Below are positions 24,475-33,668 of a stretch of 51,000 bases of DNA, piece after piece. A model generated the notes under the pieces. The model searched no databases, was not told where the DNA came from, and worked only from the letters and a program-made list of their open reading frames with translations. Where the stretch lies: positions 1 through 51,000 of the forward strand of contig NZ_BPQU01000034.1 in assembly GCF_022179445.1 (NCBI RefSeq), written 5' to 3'. Position numbers and translations under genes: made by a program. Positions within the stretch are counted from its first letter, which is position 1. Each line of letters begins with the position of its first letter. Source of the stretch: Methylobacterium mesophilicum. Its GTDB lineage: Bacteria; Pseudomonadota; Alphaproteobacteria; Rhizobiales; Beijerinckiaceae.

Positions 24475-25304
24475 GCGGTCTCGCCCCGGGGCTGATCGGC
24501 ACGCTCTACCGCGCCGCCTGCCTGGCGGAACTCGATGCGCTGAAACCCGGCAACGTCCATGCCTACGCAGCCGGCCATCGCATGGTGGTGGCGGATTTCG
24601 TCACCAGTGCCGACGTCTCGGCGCCGGGGCTGGCGCGGGCGGGATCGGGCGTCGGCGCGCGGGTCCGCGCCGGGGTCACGGCGACCCTGGCGGCCGTCGC
24701 CCAGAACACCAATCTCGGCATCCTGCTCCTGTGCGCGCCGCTCGCTGTCGCAGCGGAGGGGGGCCGATCGGTCAAGGCGGTGCTGGACACCCTCGATGCC
24801 GCCGATTCCGAAGCGGTCTTCGCGGCGATCCGGCTCGCGAACCCGGGAGGCCTCGGCCGGGCCGAGCGGCACGACGTATCGGCCGTCGCCCCGGCCTCCC
24901 TGCGCGCCGCCATGGCGGAGGCGGCGCATCGCGACCGCATCGCTGGGGCCTACGGCACAGGCTTCGCGGACATCGTAGAGATCGGGCTCCCGGCCCTCGC
25001 CGGCGCGCGCGCCGCAGGTCTCGATCCGACTTGGTGCACCACCGCGATCCACCTGGCCTATCTCAGGACCGTTCCGGACAGCCACATCGCCCGCAAGGCC
25101 GGCGCACCGGTGGCGGAGTCTGTTCGCAGGGAGGTCGCAACCTTACTCGACAGCCTCGATCTCACCACCCGTCCGGTCGAGCCGCTGCTGGTCCTCGACG
25201 CGTCGCTGAAGGCGCGCGGGCTCAACCCCGGCACCAGCGCGGATTTCACGGTCGCGACCGTGTTCTGGGACGCCTTGACCACGGCAGGCGCCGCCTTCGC
25301 GTGA
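24471..25304 (+). CDS. CitG/MdcB-like protein (orf7 type)
   Basis: 277 aa, related to triphosphoribosyl-dephospho-CoA synthase. Seen: 'AACLAELDALKPGNVHAYAA' (the K-PGNV motif), 'VAQNTNLGILLLCAPLA' and 'LNPGTSADFTVATVFWDAL' (the late NPGTSADL-like motif). Citrate lyase or malonate decarboxylase genes are absent, so a CoA-prosthetic-group role is unlikely. In methylotrophs this 'orf7' sits with fae and orf5 and is thought to act in C1-carrier synthesis. The ATG overlaps the RimK-like gene's stop by 4 nt. About 240 bp follow before fae, enough for a separate fae promoter. Confidence 0.85.
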   Translation: MSGLAPGLIGTLYRAACLAELDALKPGNVHAYAAGHRMVVADFVTSADVSAPGLARAGSGVGARVRAGVTATLAAVAQNTNLGILLLCAPLAVAAEGGRSVKAVLDTLDAADSEAVFAAIRLANPGGLGRAERHDVSAVAPASLRAAMAEAAHRDRIAGAYGTGFADIVEIGLPALAGARAAGLDPTWCTTAIHLAYLRTVPDSHIARKAGAPVAESVRREVATLLDSLDLTTRPVEPLLVLDASLKARGLNPGTSADFTVATVFWDALTTAGAAFA

Positions 25305-25418
25305 CGCACGGATAAGTTCCAGCTTTTCACGCCCCGTGGCCAAAGAAATTCCTCAGATCCAGGGCCTTGCGCGGGTTGTGAGCCGCTGGGTCGCACTGTA
25401 GGGTCCGGCGCGCTGTCC

Positions 25419-25446
25419 GGCCCAACCGGCTCGGCCCAACCGGCTC
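25419..25446. repeat. Tandem 14-bp duplication upstream of fae
   Basis: GGCCCAACCGGCTC occurs twice back to back (25419-25432 and 25433-25446), about 100 bp before the fae ATG, within the 240-bp region expected to hold the fae promoter. It may be a duplicated regulator site or a simple slippage product. Confidence 0.7.
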
Positions 25447-25543
25447 GTCCGGAGGTTCGGGCGCCGATAACAAGGATGGCTTCCCGGCCGCTGGCATTGT
25501 CCGGCGCCGCGGCCCTATTTCGGAATCCAGGGAGAGACACCGA

Positions 25544-26053
25544 ATGGCGAAGATCACCAAGGTTCAGGTTGGCGAAGCCCTCGTCGGCGACGGCAACGAA
25601 GTCGCTCACATCGACCTGATCATCGGACCGCGCGGCTCGCCCGCCGAGACGGCTTTCTGCAACGGCCTCGTGAACAACAAGCACGGCTTCACCAGCCTGC
25701 TCGCGGTCATCGCGCCGAACCTGCCGTGCAAGCCGAACACCCTGATGTTCAACAAGGTCACCATCAACGACGCCCGTCAGGCCGTCCAGATGTTCGGCCC
25801 GGCCCAGCACGGCGTTGCCAAGGCCGTCCAGGACGCCGTCGCCGAAGGCATCATCCCGGCCGATGAGGCCGACGACCTGTTCATCCTGGTCGGCGTGTTC
25901 ATCCACTGGGAAGCGGCCGATGACGCCAAGATCCAGAAGTACAACTACGAGGCCACCAAGCTCTCGATCCAGCGCGCCGTGAACGGCGAGCCGAAGGCTT
26001 CGACCGTCACCGAGCAGCGCAACTCGGCCCAGCATCCCTTCGCCGCCAATTAG
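25544..26053 (+). CDS. fae: Fae, formaldehyde-activating enzyme
   Basis: 169 aa. Catalyses condensation of formaldehyde with dH4MPT to methylene-dH4MPT, the entry to the cytoplasmic oxidation route and the main detoxification step. The sequence is almost the same as I recall for M. extorquens Fae: 'KVQVGEALVGDGNEVAHIDL' with the catalytic histidine (His22 in this precursor numbering), 'FCNGLVNNKHGFTSLL', 'PNTLMFNKVTINDARQA' and 'VGVFIHWEAADD'. GGGAGA precedes the ATG at about 10 nt. Codon use is strongly biased, consistent with an abundant protein. The gene ends with an excellent terminator at 26153. Confidence 0.98.
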   Translation: MAKITKVQVGEALVGDGNEVAHIDLIIGPRGSPAETAFCNGLVNNKHGFTSLLAVIAPNLPCKPNTLMFNKVTINDARQAVQMFGPAQHGVAKAVQDAVAEGIIPADEADDLFILVGVFIHWEAADDAKIQKYNYEATKLSIQRAVNGEPKASTVTEQRNSAQHPFAAN

Positions 26054-26152
26054 ATTGGGGACGGTCCTGGACAGAGTGAGCCTCCGCCCGCACCGCGGGG
26101 CCTGCTCCAGCGACTGGCTTCTATCTTCTTAGGCCGATAGGCACGACGACAG

Positions 26153-26183
26153 ACGGGACGGCGCAAGCCGTCCCGTTTTTTTT
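26153..26183 (+). terminator. Strong intrinsic terminator after fae
   Basis: A 10-bp perfect stem (ACGGGACGGC, 26153-26162, with 26167-26176), a GCAA tetraloop and a run of eight Ts (26176-26183). It lies about 100 nt after the fae stop and closes the mptG-fae gene series. Confidence 0.92.
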
Positions 26184-26492
26184 GGTTCCGAGATAACGCG
26201 AAGGGAAACGCGCGCCCGGCGCAGTGAAGCCTGGGACTTTTGATCGAGCAACGTCTGAGAAAAGTGCACGACCAGCCCTGTCCCGGCATCGATGCGGCCT
26301 TGTTGACGAGCAAGGTGGCACGGCATAGACGGCCGTCATCATGCTAAGCTTGCCGTTCACCGCATCCTATCGCCCGCCGCTTTCATAGCGGCGGCTTGCT
26401 TATCATGCCCAACCGCTGCGTCGTCGGCGGTTGCACCTCATCATGATCCGCCGACCTCGCGCCTGCCCGAGGTCACCGTGTCATTCTCTTAA
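26184..26492. other. Intergenic DNA between fae terminator and tyrA-like gene
   Basis: About 310 bp with no convincing gene. A 7-bp hairpin (CGCCGCT/AGCGGCG around 26375-26393) is present. The last part should contain the promoter and start codon of the TyrA-like gene, but the start is not found (see that entry). Confidence 0.5.
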
Positions 26493-27296
26493 ACAACTCA
26501 AGGCCGCCCCGCCGTCGGGATCATCGGTTTCGGCGCTTTCGGTCGCCTGATCGCTCAGCATCTCGCGCCGCACATGGCGCTGCGCGTGTACGATCCCCGC
26601 CCGGCCGAGGCCGATTCCCCGACCTACGGCGCCGTGCGAACGGACTTGATCGCGGCGGCACGCTGCCCCGTCGTCATCCTGGCCGTTCCGGTTTCCCGCC
26701 TGTCCGATGTCGTGGCCGCGATAGCCCCCCACCTCAGACCGGGGACCCTGGTGGTCGATGTCGGCTCAGTGAAGATGATGCCGGTCGCGATCATGCGGGC
26801 GGGATTACCGGCCGGCGTCGATATCCTGGGAACCCATCCCCTGTTCGGCCCCCAGAGTGCCGTCGGCGGGATCGTCGGCCTGAAGATCGCGGTGTGTGCT
26901 GTCTCGGGACGGCGGGGGCGTCGTGCTGCGGCTTTTCTCCGGACGGTGCTGAGACTGAAGGTGATCGTCACGACGCCGGAGGCTCACGACCGCGAGGCCG
27001 CGGCGGTGCAAGGCCTGACGCATCTGATCGCGCGGGTGCTCGTCGCCATGGAGCCGCTTCCCACTCATATGACCACGCGGAGCTTTTCACTGCACATGCA
27101 GGCGGTCGACATGGTCCGGCACGACGCCCCGGAAGTCTTCGAGGCGATCGAGCGATCGAATCCGTTTGCCGCCGAGGTCCGCCAGCGCTTCTTCACGCTG
27201 GCTGCCCAAATCGAGGCTGATCTCGCACGCGAAGACCATTCTGCAGCCATCGCACGGCCGTCCCTCATGAAAGCCGGGACTAACGCGGGAGCGTGA
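26493..27296 (+). CDS. TyrA-like prephenate/arogenate dehydrogenase, start codon unclear
   Basis: Coding similarity is clear: 'PAVGIIGFGAFGRLIAQHLA' is the NAD(P)-binding GxGxxG loop, followed by 'LVVDVGSVK', 'GTHPLFGPQSA' and 'MTTRSFSLHMQAVDMV'. These are hallmarks of TyrA-type dehydrogenases, which oxidatively decarboxylate prephenate or arogenate for tyrosine synthesis. The frame opens after TAA at 26490 with T-T-Q-G-R-P and has no ATG, GTG or TTG until 26574. Starting at 26574 would delete the whole nucleotide loop. Either a rare start codon is used, the start codon has been lost, or the gene is decaying. I give the open frame rather than a proven start. The C-terminus looks intact. Confidence 0.75.
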   Translation, partial: TTQGRPAVGIIGFGAFGRLIAQHLAPHMALRVYDPRPAEADSPTYGAVRTDLIAAARCPVVILAVPVSRLSDVVAAIAPHLRPGTLVVDVGSVKMMPVAIMRAGLPAGVDILGTHPLFGPQSAVGGIVGLKIAVCAVSGRRGRRAAAFLRTVLRLKVIVTTPEAHDREAAAVQGLTHLIARVLVAMEPLPTHMTTRSFSLHMQAVDMVRHDAPEVFEAIERSNPFAAEVRQRFFTLAAQIEADLAREDHSAAIARPSLMKAGTNAGA

Positions 27297-27317
27297 GGGG
27301 ACCGTGTCGCACCAACG

Positions 27318-27345
27318 AAAAAAGGGGCCGCCTTTCGGCGACCCC
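27318..27345 (-). terminator. Intrinsic terminator of groESL
   Basis: On the reverse strand GGGGTCGCC (27337-27345), a GAAA tetraloop and GGCGGCCCC (27324-27332, one G-U pair) are followed by TTTTTT. It lies about 30 nt past the groEL stop. The same hairpin lies 22 nt after the converging TyrA-like gene but has no T-run in that direction. Confidence 0.9.
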
Positions 27346-27373
27346 CTTCGTCAGCTCGATGGTTGGCGTGGAT

Positions 27374-29017
<1,644 letters not shown>

Positions 29018-29089
29018 GGTTTGCCTCTTGTGATTGGGTTGGACCCCAAGGCCTCGAACGGCCTCAAAGGGCGGGAAACAGGGATCCGA

Positions 29090-29380
29090 TCAGAGGGCGA
29101 CGACGCCCATGATGTCGGATTCCTTCATGATCAGGAGGTCCTGACCGTCGATCTTGACCTCGGTGCCGGACCACTTGCCGAACAGGACGCGGTCCCCCGC
29201 CTTCACGTCGAGCGCGTTGACGCGGCCCTGCTCGTCACGAGCGCCGGGACCGACGGCGACGATCTCGCCTTCCTGCGGCTTCTCCTTGGCGGTGTCCGGA
29301 ATGATGATGCCGCCCTTGGTCTTCTCCTCGCTCTCGATGCGACGGACGACCACGCGGTCGTGCAGCGGACGGAACTTCAT
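29090..29380 (-). CDS. groES: GroES, 10-kDa co-chaperonin
   Basis: 96 aa. Heptameric lid of GroEL. The ATG at 29380 gives the canonical 'MKFRPLHDRVVVRRIESEEK'. The mobile loop is 'KTKGGIIIPDTAKEKPQEG', and 'VLFGKWSGTEVKIDG' and 'LLIMKESDIMGVV' complete the fold. An in-frame extension upstream is spurious because it runs through the CIRCE element. First gene of groES-groEL. Confidence 0.98.
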   Translation of the reverse strand: MKFRPLHDRVVVRRIESEEKTKGGIIIPDTAKEKPQEGEIVAVGPGARDEQGRVNALDVKAGDRVLFGKWSGTEVKIDGQDLLIMKESDIMGVVAL

Positions 29381-29451
29381 GAGCTGCCCTCTTGCTTCAG
29401 GTCTGCAGTTGGCGTTGATGCGGCCTGCGCGACCGCTCCCAAACCCGACTG

Positions 29452-29478
29452 TTAGCACTCTGTCTTGGCGAGTGCCAA
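29452..29478 (-). promoter_or_regulatory. CIRCE operator (HrcA site) upstream of groES
   Basis: TTAGCACTC (29452-29460), 9-nt spacer and GAGTGCCAA (29470-29478): the CIRCE inverted repeat with a single deviation from perfect symmetry. HrcA bound here represses groESL until heat or misfolding titrates it. It lies just downstream of the -10 box. Confidence 0.95.
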
Positions 29479-29489
29479 TGACGGCGGCG

Positions 29490-29517
29490 AGATAGCCCTC
29501 GCGTGGTTTCGAGTCAA
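29490..29517 (-). promoter_or_regulatory. groESL promoter, possibly RpoH-type
   Basis: On the reverse strand TTGACT (29517-29512), a 16-nt spacer and CTATCT (29495-29490). The context CTTGACTCGAAA with CTATCT resembles both the housekeeping and the alphaproteobacterial RpoH consensus. Transcription would start inside or at the edge of the CIRCE element, as expected for HrcA repression. Confidence 0.6.
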
Positions 29518-29590
29518 GGCTGTCGCACCCCTGCGCGACGGCGCGATGACGGGGCATCGGCCCCGATTTCCCCTAGGACAACGCGCCCTC

Positions 29591-30577
29591 ATGCTGAGCC
29601 TGCACGGACCCGAAGGCGCGGTGACGCCTGAATGCGGCAGCCCGATCCCCGGCAATGCCGTCTGGCTCGATCTGAAGGACCCGACCTCCGAGGAGGCCGC
29701 CGCCGTGGAAGCGGCCACCGGCCTGCGCGTTCCGTCCCGGGCCGCCCTGTCGGAGGTGGAATCCTCCAGCCGGCTGCGGCGGGTGAAGGACGGGCTGTCG
29801 CTCTCGACGCCGATGATCACCTTCGAGCGCAGTGATTCCCAGTTGAAGCCGCTGGGGTTCCTCCTGTCGAAGGATCACCTCGTCACGATCCGGTTCCACG
29901 ACATGCGCGCGATCGACTCGTCGGAGAAGCGCATCGCGGACGGCGACGGCAGCGTCGCGCCGAGCGAGATTTTCATCGTGATCCTTGAGGAACTGGTCGA
30001 CAGCCTCGCGGACGCCCTTGAGGACATGGCCTCCGAACTCGACACGCTGTCCACGCGGATCTTCGATTTCGATGTCCGCGGCGCCGACCGCCGCCGGCTG
30101 GAACGCCCGCCGCCCCGCCGCCGTGACCTGGCGCTGCGGCGGATCCTGCGCGGGATCAGCAACCGCGGGAAGGTCCTGGGGAAGATCCGAGCCAGTCTGC
30201 TCGGCCTGGAGCGGATCGTGCCGTTCGTGTCGGCCGCCTGCGACGGACTGGGCCTGCCCGAGGACGGCCGCTTCGAGACGATCCGGCGCGACATCGACTC
30301 CTTGGACGAGTTCGAGACGCGGCTCGCCGAGAACGTTCAGTTCCTTCTCGACGCCACGTTGGGACTGATCAACATCGAGCAGAACAACGTCTTCCGGGTG
30401 CTGACAGTGGTTTCGGTGGTGGGCGTGCCGCCGACCCTGATCGCCTCGATGTACGGCATGAACTTCAAGCACATGCCGGAGCTGGACTGGGCATACGGCT
30501 ATCCCTACGCCCTCGCGCTTATCCTGATCAGCGCTCTGGCTCCCATCGTTTATTTTCGAAGCCGAGGCTGGTTCTGA
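29591..30577 (+). CDS. CorA-family divalent metal transporter
   Basis: 328 aa. A pentameric inner-membrane channel for Mg2+ or a related divalent ion (CorA/ZntB superfamily). A long cytoplasmic domain ('VWLDLKDPTSEEAAAVEA', 'LVTIRFHDMRAID', long helices to ~265) is followed by two C-terminal membrane helices. The first ends in the signature Tyr-Gly-Met-Asn ('ASMYGMNFKHMPELDWAYGY'), and the second is 'YALALILISALAPIVYF'. The start at 29591 gives the usual length; an ATG at 29546 is a weaker alternative. It is divergent from groES, about 210 bp away. Ion specificity cannot be deduced. Confidence 0.92.
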   Translation: MLSLHGPEGAVTPECGSPIPGNAVWLDLKDPTSEEAAAVEAATGLRVPSRAALSEVESSSRLRRVKDGLSLSTPMITFERSDSQLKPLGFLLSKDHLVTIRFHDMRAIDSSEKRIADGDGSVAPSEIFIVILEELVDSLADALEDMASELDTLSTRIFDFDVRGADRRRLERPPPRRRDLALRRILRGISNRGKVLGKIRASLLGLERIVPFVSAACDGLGLPEDGRFETIRRDIDSLDEFETRLAENVQFLLDATLGLINIEQNNVFRVLTVVSVVGVPPTLIASMYGMNFKHMPELDWAYGYPYALALILISALAPIVYFRSRGWF

Positions 30578-30761
30578 TATTCGCCAGATTATCAGCAAAA
30601 AACCATCATCAATACAAATCGACACCCATAATCAGAAAATATTATAATTGATGTGGCACGAATATTTTCTTCCGTTTTCGATCAATATAGGATTCCGTCT
30701 CAAAAACTGTCGAATTAGATAAAATTTAACCCAATCTTGGCCATATGCCCGCGGGAGCAGC
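30578..30761. promoter_or_regulatory. AT-rich leader with 10-bp dyad before chemoreceptor gene
   Basis: This 184-bp gap is strikingly AT-rich (roughly two thirds A/T) in otherwise GC-rich DNA. It contains an inverted repeat AGAAAATATT (30634-30643) and AATATTTTCT (30661-30670) separated by 17 nt, an operator-like arrangement. A small hairpin with CTGATA/TTATCAG arms begins at the corA stop. Confidence 0.55.
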
Positions 30762-32234
30762 GTGAGCACCGATATGTTCAAGAGAACCGTCTACAACGAG
30801 GCGCAGGCCAAGCTTGACGCCTTGGACCGGTCGTTGGCGATCATCGAATTCTCGATGGACGGCCAAGTCCTCAACGCCAACCAGAATTTTTTAAGCTTGA
30901 TGAAGTACACCCTGGCTGATGTACGGGATAAGCATCATCGCATCTTCGTCGAACCGATGTTTGCCAAGTCGCCAGAGTACACGGAGTTCTGGTCGAAGCT
31001 GAAGGACGGCCAGTACGTCACCGGCGAGTTCCTGCGCATCGACAAGAACGGTGCGGAGGTCTGGCTGGAGGCGACCTACAACCCCGTCCTCGACGCGCAC
31101 GGCAAGCCGGTGAAGGTGGTCAAGTTCGCGGCCGACATCTCGGCCAAGAAGAACGATATCGATCGGCTGATGTCGATGATCGACAACATGCCGGTCGCGG
31201 TGATGACGGCCGATCCCCGCAACGAGTTCAAGATCAACTACCTGAACGCCACCTCGCGGCGGACCCTCGGGCCGCTCGAGCAATATCTGCCGATCAAGGT
31301 CGACGAGATGCTCGACCACTCCTTCGACGTGTTCCACAAGAACCCGCATCACCAGCGCAACATGCTGGCGGATGCGAGCCGGCTGCCGCACCGGACCAAG
31401 ATCAAGGTGGGGCCGGAGACGCTCGACCTGCAGGTCACCGCCGTCAACGACCGGAAGGGCAATTACATCGGGCCGATGCTGACCTGGGCCGTCGTATCCG
31501 CGCAGGTGAACATGTCCACCGACGTCAGCCGTGTCGTCGATGCCGTGGGCTCGGCGATCCGCGAGATGCAGCATTCGGCCGAGGGGCTGACGCAGTCGGC
31601 CGATGCCGCCAGGCAGAAGGCCTCGTCCGTGGCGGCGAATTCCGAGCAGATGAACGGCGCGATCCAGGAGATCTCGGGTCAGGTCGGACGGGTCTCAGAG
31701 CGTGCCCGGCAGATCGCGGTCCAGGCCGAGACCACGGACGCGACGATGCGGCAGCTCGCCGAGAACGCCCGCGAGGTCGACGCGGTGGTCGGCATGATCA
31801 AGTCGATCGCCGGGCAGACCAATCTCCTGGCGCTGAATGCCACGATCGAGGCCGCCCGTGCCGGCGCCGCCGGCCGGGGCTTCGCGGTGGTGGCGAGCGA
31901 GGTCAAGGCTCTGGCCGAGCAGACCGCGAAGGCCACCGGCGAGATCACCCAGCAGGTTGCGGCGATCCAGAGCGCCACCGGCGAAGCGGTCGGGGCGATC
32001 GAGATGATCACCGCCGCCGTCGCCGAGCTCTCGACGCTGACCCTGGCGATGGCGAGCGCCGTCGAGGAGCAGGCAGTCTCGACGCATGAGATGTCCGGCA
32101 ATATCGGCGGCGTCTCGCAGGCCGCCAATGCCACCGGTCAACTTGCGGAAGCTGTCCTGGGCGTCGCCGAGAGCCTTGCCGGACACTCAGCGGATCTCTC
32201 GGAGAGTGTCACCCGGTTCATGAAATCAGCCTGA
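30762..32234 (+). CDS. Soluble PAS-domain methyl-accepting chemotaxis protein
   Basis: 490 aa from a GTG with GGGAG upstream. There is no signal peptide or transmembrane helix, so the receptor is cytoplasmic. Residues ~15-130 form a PAS domain ('LDRSLAIIEFSMDGQVLNAN', 'KNGAEVWLEATYNPVLDAHG', 'VVKFAADIS'). A second PAS-like segment at ~135-245 begins 'RLMSMIDNMPVAVMTADPRN'. The signalling domain (~260-490) contains the hairpin tip 'IAGQTNLLALNATIEAARAG' and 'FAVVASEVKALAEQTAKATG' that contacts CheA/CheW. PAS receptors of this kind commonly sense redox state, oxygen or small ligands. No heme- or FAD-binding residue set is certain. No che genes are nearby. Confidence 0.93.
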   Translation: MSTDMFKRTVYNEAQAKLDALDRSLAIIEFSMDGQVLNANQNFLSLMKYTLADVRDKHHRIFVEPMFAKSPEYTEFWSKLKDGQYVTGEFLRIDKNGAEVWLEATYNPVLDAHGKPVKVVKFAADISAKKNDIDRLMSMIDNMPVAVMTADPRNEFKINYLNATSRRTLGPLEQYLPIKVDEMLDHSFDVFHKNPHHQRNMLADASRLPHRTKIKVGPETLDLQVTAVNDRKGNYIGPMLTWAVVSAQVNMSTDVSRVVDAVGSAIREMQHSAEGLTQSADAARQKASSVAANSEQMNGAIQEISGQVGRVSERARQIAVQAETTDATMRQLAENAREVDAVVGMIKSIAGQTNLLALNATIEAARAGAAGRGFAVVASEVKALAEQTAKATGEITQQVAAIQSATGEAVGAIEMITAAVAELSTLTLAMASAVEEQAVSTHEMSGNIGGVSQAANATGQLAEAVLGVAESLAGHSADLSESVTRFMKSA

Positions 32235-32258
32235 CCCGGAACACGCGCGAGCCGCGGC

Positions 32259-32840
32259 GTGAAACGCGCACGCGGTTTGCGACGTATCGGCGGTTCGGAC
32301 CGTCAGGATGGAGCTGAACCGATTTCCTACGCCATCATCACGTCCCGCACCCTCATCAGGTCTTGCCGGACAGCCCTCATCGCCGCTGCATCTTGCGCTC
32401 CGGCCTTCGCAATGGCCGAACCGGCGGGCTTGGCGCCGCCGCCCGGCAGCGTGGCAGTCGCGCGGCTCTCCGCCCGGGGCGTGCAGATCTATGCCTGCAT
32501 CGCTGCCGAAAAGGGGCCGGCCTGGGGCCCCGCCAAGCCCGAGGCGGAACTCGTCCAGCCGGACGGACGCGCGGTCGGGCGTCACTTCGAGGGACCGGTC
32601 TGGGAGGCGCAGGACGGCTCCCGGGTGCTGGGCACCGTCATCGCTCAGGCGCCCGCACCGCGACCCCAAGCCGTTGCGTGGCTGCTGCTGTCCGGCCGAG
32701 CAACTGGATCCGGATCGCTCGCCGGAACGCAGTATATCTTGCGGAGCGACACGGTCGGCGGTGAGAAACCGCAGGGCGTCTGCACGCCGGGCCAGACGGC
32801 GCGTGTGCCCTACAGCGCGACGTACACCTTCTATCGCTGA
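32259..32840 (+). CDS. DUF3455 family secreted protein
   Basis: 193 aa from GTG, with a hydrophobic segment 'ALIAAASCAPAFAMAEPAG' that reads as a signal peptide preceded by an unusually long charged N-terminus. The true start may lie 20-30 codons later, but no better start codon is visible. The mature part has 'LSARGVQIYACIAAEKGPAW', 'GRHFEGPVWEAQDGSRVLG', 'VAWLLLSGRATGSGSLAGTQ' and a final 'PYSATYTFYR', the pattern of DUF3455. Function unknown. It begins 24 nt after the chemoreceptor gene and converges on pdeM. Confidence 0.75.
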   Translation: MKRARGLRRIGGSDRQDGAEPISYAIITSRTLIRSCRTALIAAASCAPAFAMAEPAGLAPPPGSVAVARLSARGVQIYACIAAEKGPAWGPAKPEAELVQPDGRAVGRHFEGPVWEAQDGSRVLGTVIAQAPAPRPQAVAWLLLSGRATGSGSLAGTQYILRSDTVGGEKPQGVCTPGQTARVPYSATYTFYR

Positions 32841-32913
32841 CGTCTCGCGGCGCTCGTTCACATGGCCCCCACCCGCGGCGAAGCGATATCCCGAACGGTG
32901 ACGCGCGCTCCCG

Positions 32914-33627
32914 TCAATCCCGCGCGAGCTGCGACCGGCCGATGGTGAAGACCCGTCCATCCCCGAGCAGATGGGCCGTGAACCCCTTGGGGAACAGGCT
33001 TTCGATGGCCCGGTCGCGGACGTTCAGCCCGCCGGCGTAAGCGCCGAAGGCCGGCATCACGAGGCGGGTGCCGTCGGTGACGAAGCAGCGACGGCGGACC
33101 GCCCGGCCGCGCATGGCGACCTTTCCGCAGGGATGGAGATGGCCGGCGATCTCGCCGGAGACCGGTTCGGCGCTCGGCTCGTGACGCAGGATCAGGCCGC
33201 CCAGGGTCAGCGCGTCGGCGTAGCGACCGCCGACACCCTCGCTGACCGCCGCGTCGTGATTGCCCGCGATCCAGACCCAGTCCCGGCCCTCCTGCAAAGC
33301 CGACACCATGGCTCGGTCGCCGGGCTCCATCCGCTCCGGGCCGCGGACATCGTGGAAGGAATCCCCGAGCGCGACCACGCGCGTCGGATCGTGGCGCACC
33401 ACCGCCTCGTGGAGGCAGGCGAGGGTCTCGCGGGTGTCGTAAGGCGGCAGGAACTGGCCGGTGCGGGCGGCGTAGGACGACCCCTTCTCCAGATGGAGAT
33501 CGGAGACGATCAGCGTGCGGTGCTCGGGCAGCCACACGCCGCCGCAGAGATCCAGCACCAGGGTCTCGCCCGCCAGCAGCAGGGTCGGGTGCTTGTGAGT
33601 CTTCTCGAGTCTCAGGCCGGCCGCCAA
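32914..33627 (-). CDS. pdeM: PdeM, ligase-associated DNA damage response metallophosphatase
   Basis: 237 aa. Calcineurin-like fold: Asp43 and His45 in 'LIVSDLHLEKG', Asp89 in 'VVALGDSFHDVRGPE', 'WIAGNHDAA' and 'EIAGHLHPCGKVAMRGRAVR'. Members of this family are encoded beside Lhr helicases and DNA-ligase genes and act as nucleases in DNA repair. Here it follows lhr after 41 nt. The start is uncertain: a TTG at 33627 is the only ordinary start codon after the lhr stop that gives the family N-terminus, and upstream in-frame codons (P-P-S-P-I-E-P-E-D-A-I) look partly coding as well. Confidence 0.9.
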   Translation of the reverse strand: MAAGLRLEKTHKHPTLLLAGETLVLDLCGGVWLPEHRTLIVSDLHLEKGSSYAARTGQFLPPYDTRETLACLHEAVVRHDPTRVVALGDSFHDVRGPERMEPGDRAMVSALQEGRDWVWIAGNHDAAVSEGVGGRYADALTLGGLILRHEPSAEPVSGEIAGHLHPCGKVAMRGRAVRRRCFVTDGTRLVMPAFGAYAGGLNVRDRAIESLFPKGFTAHLLGDGRVFTIGRSQLARD

Positions 33628-33668
33628 GATCGCATCCTCGGGCTCGATGGGGGAGGGCGGATCGACGG

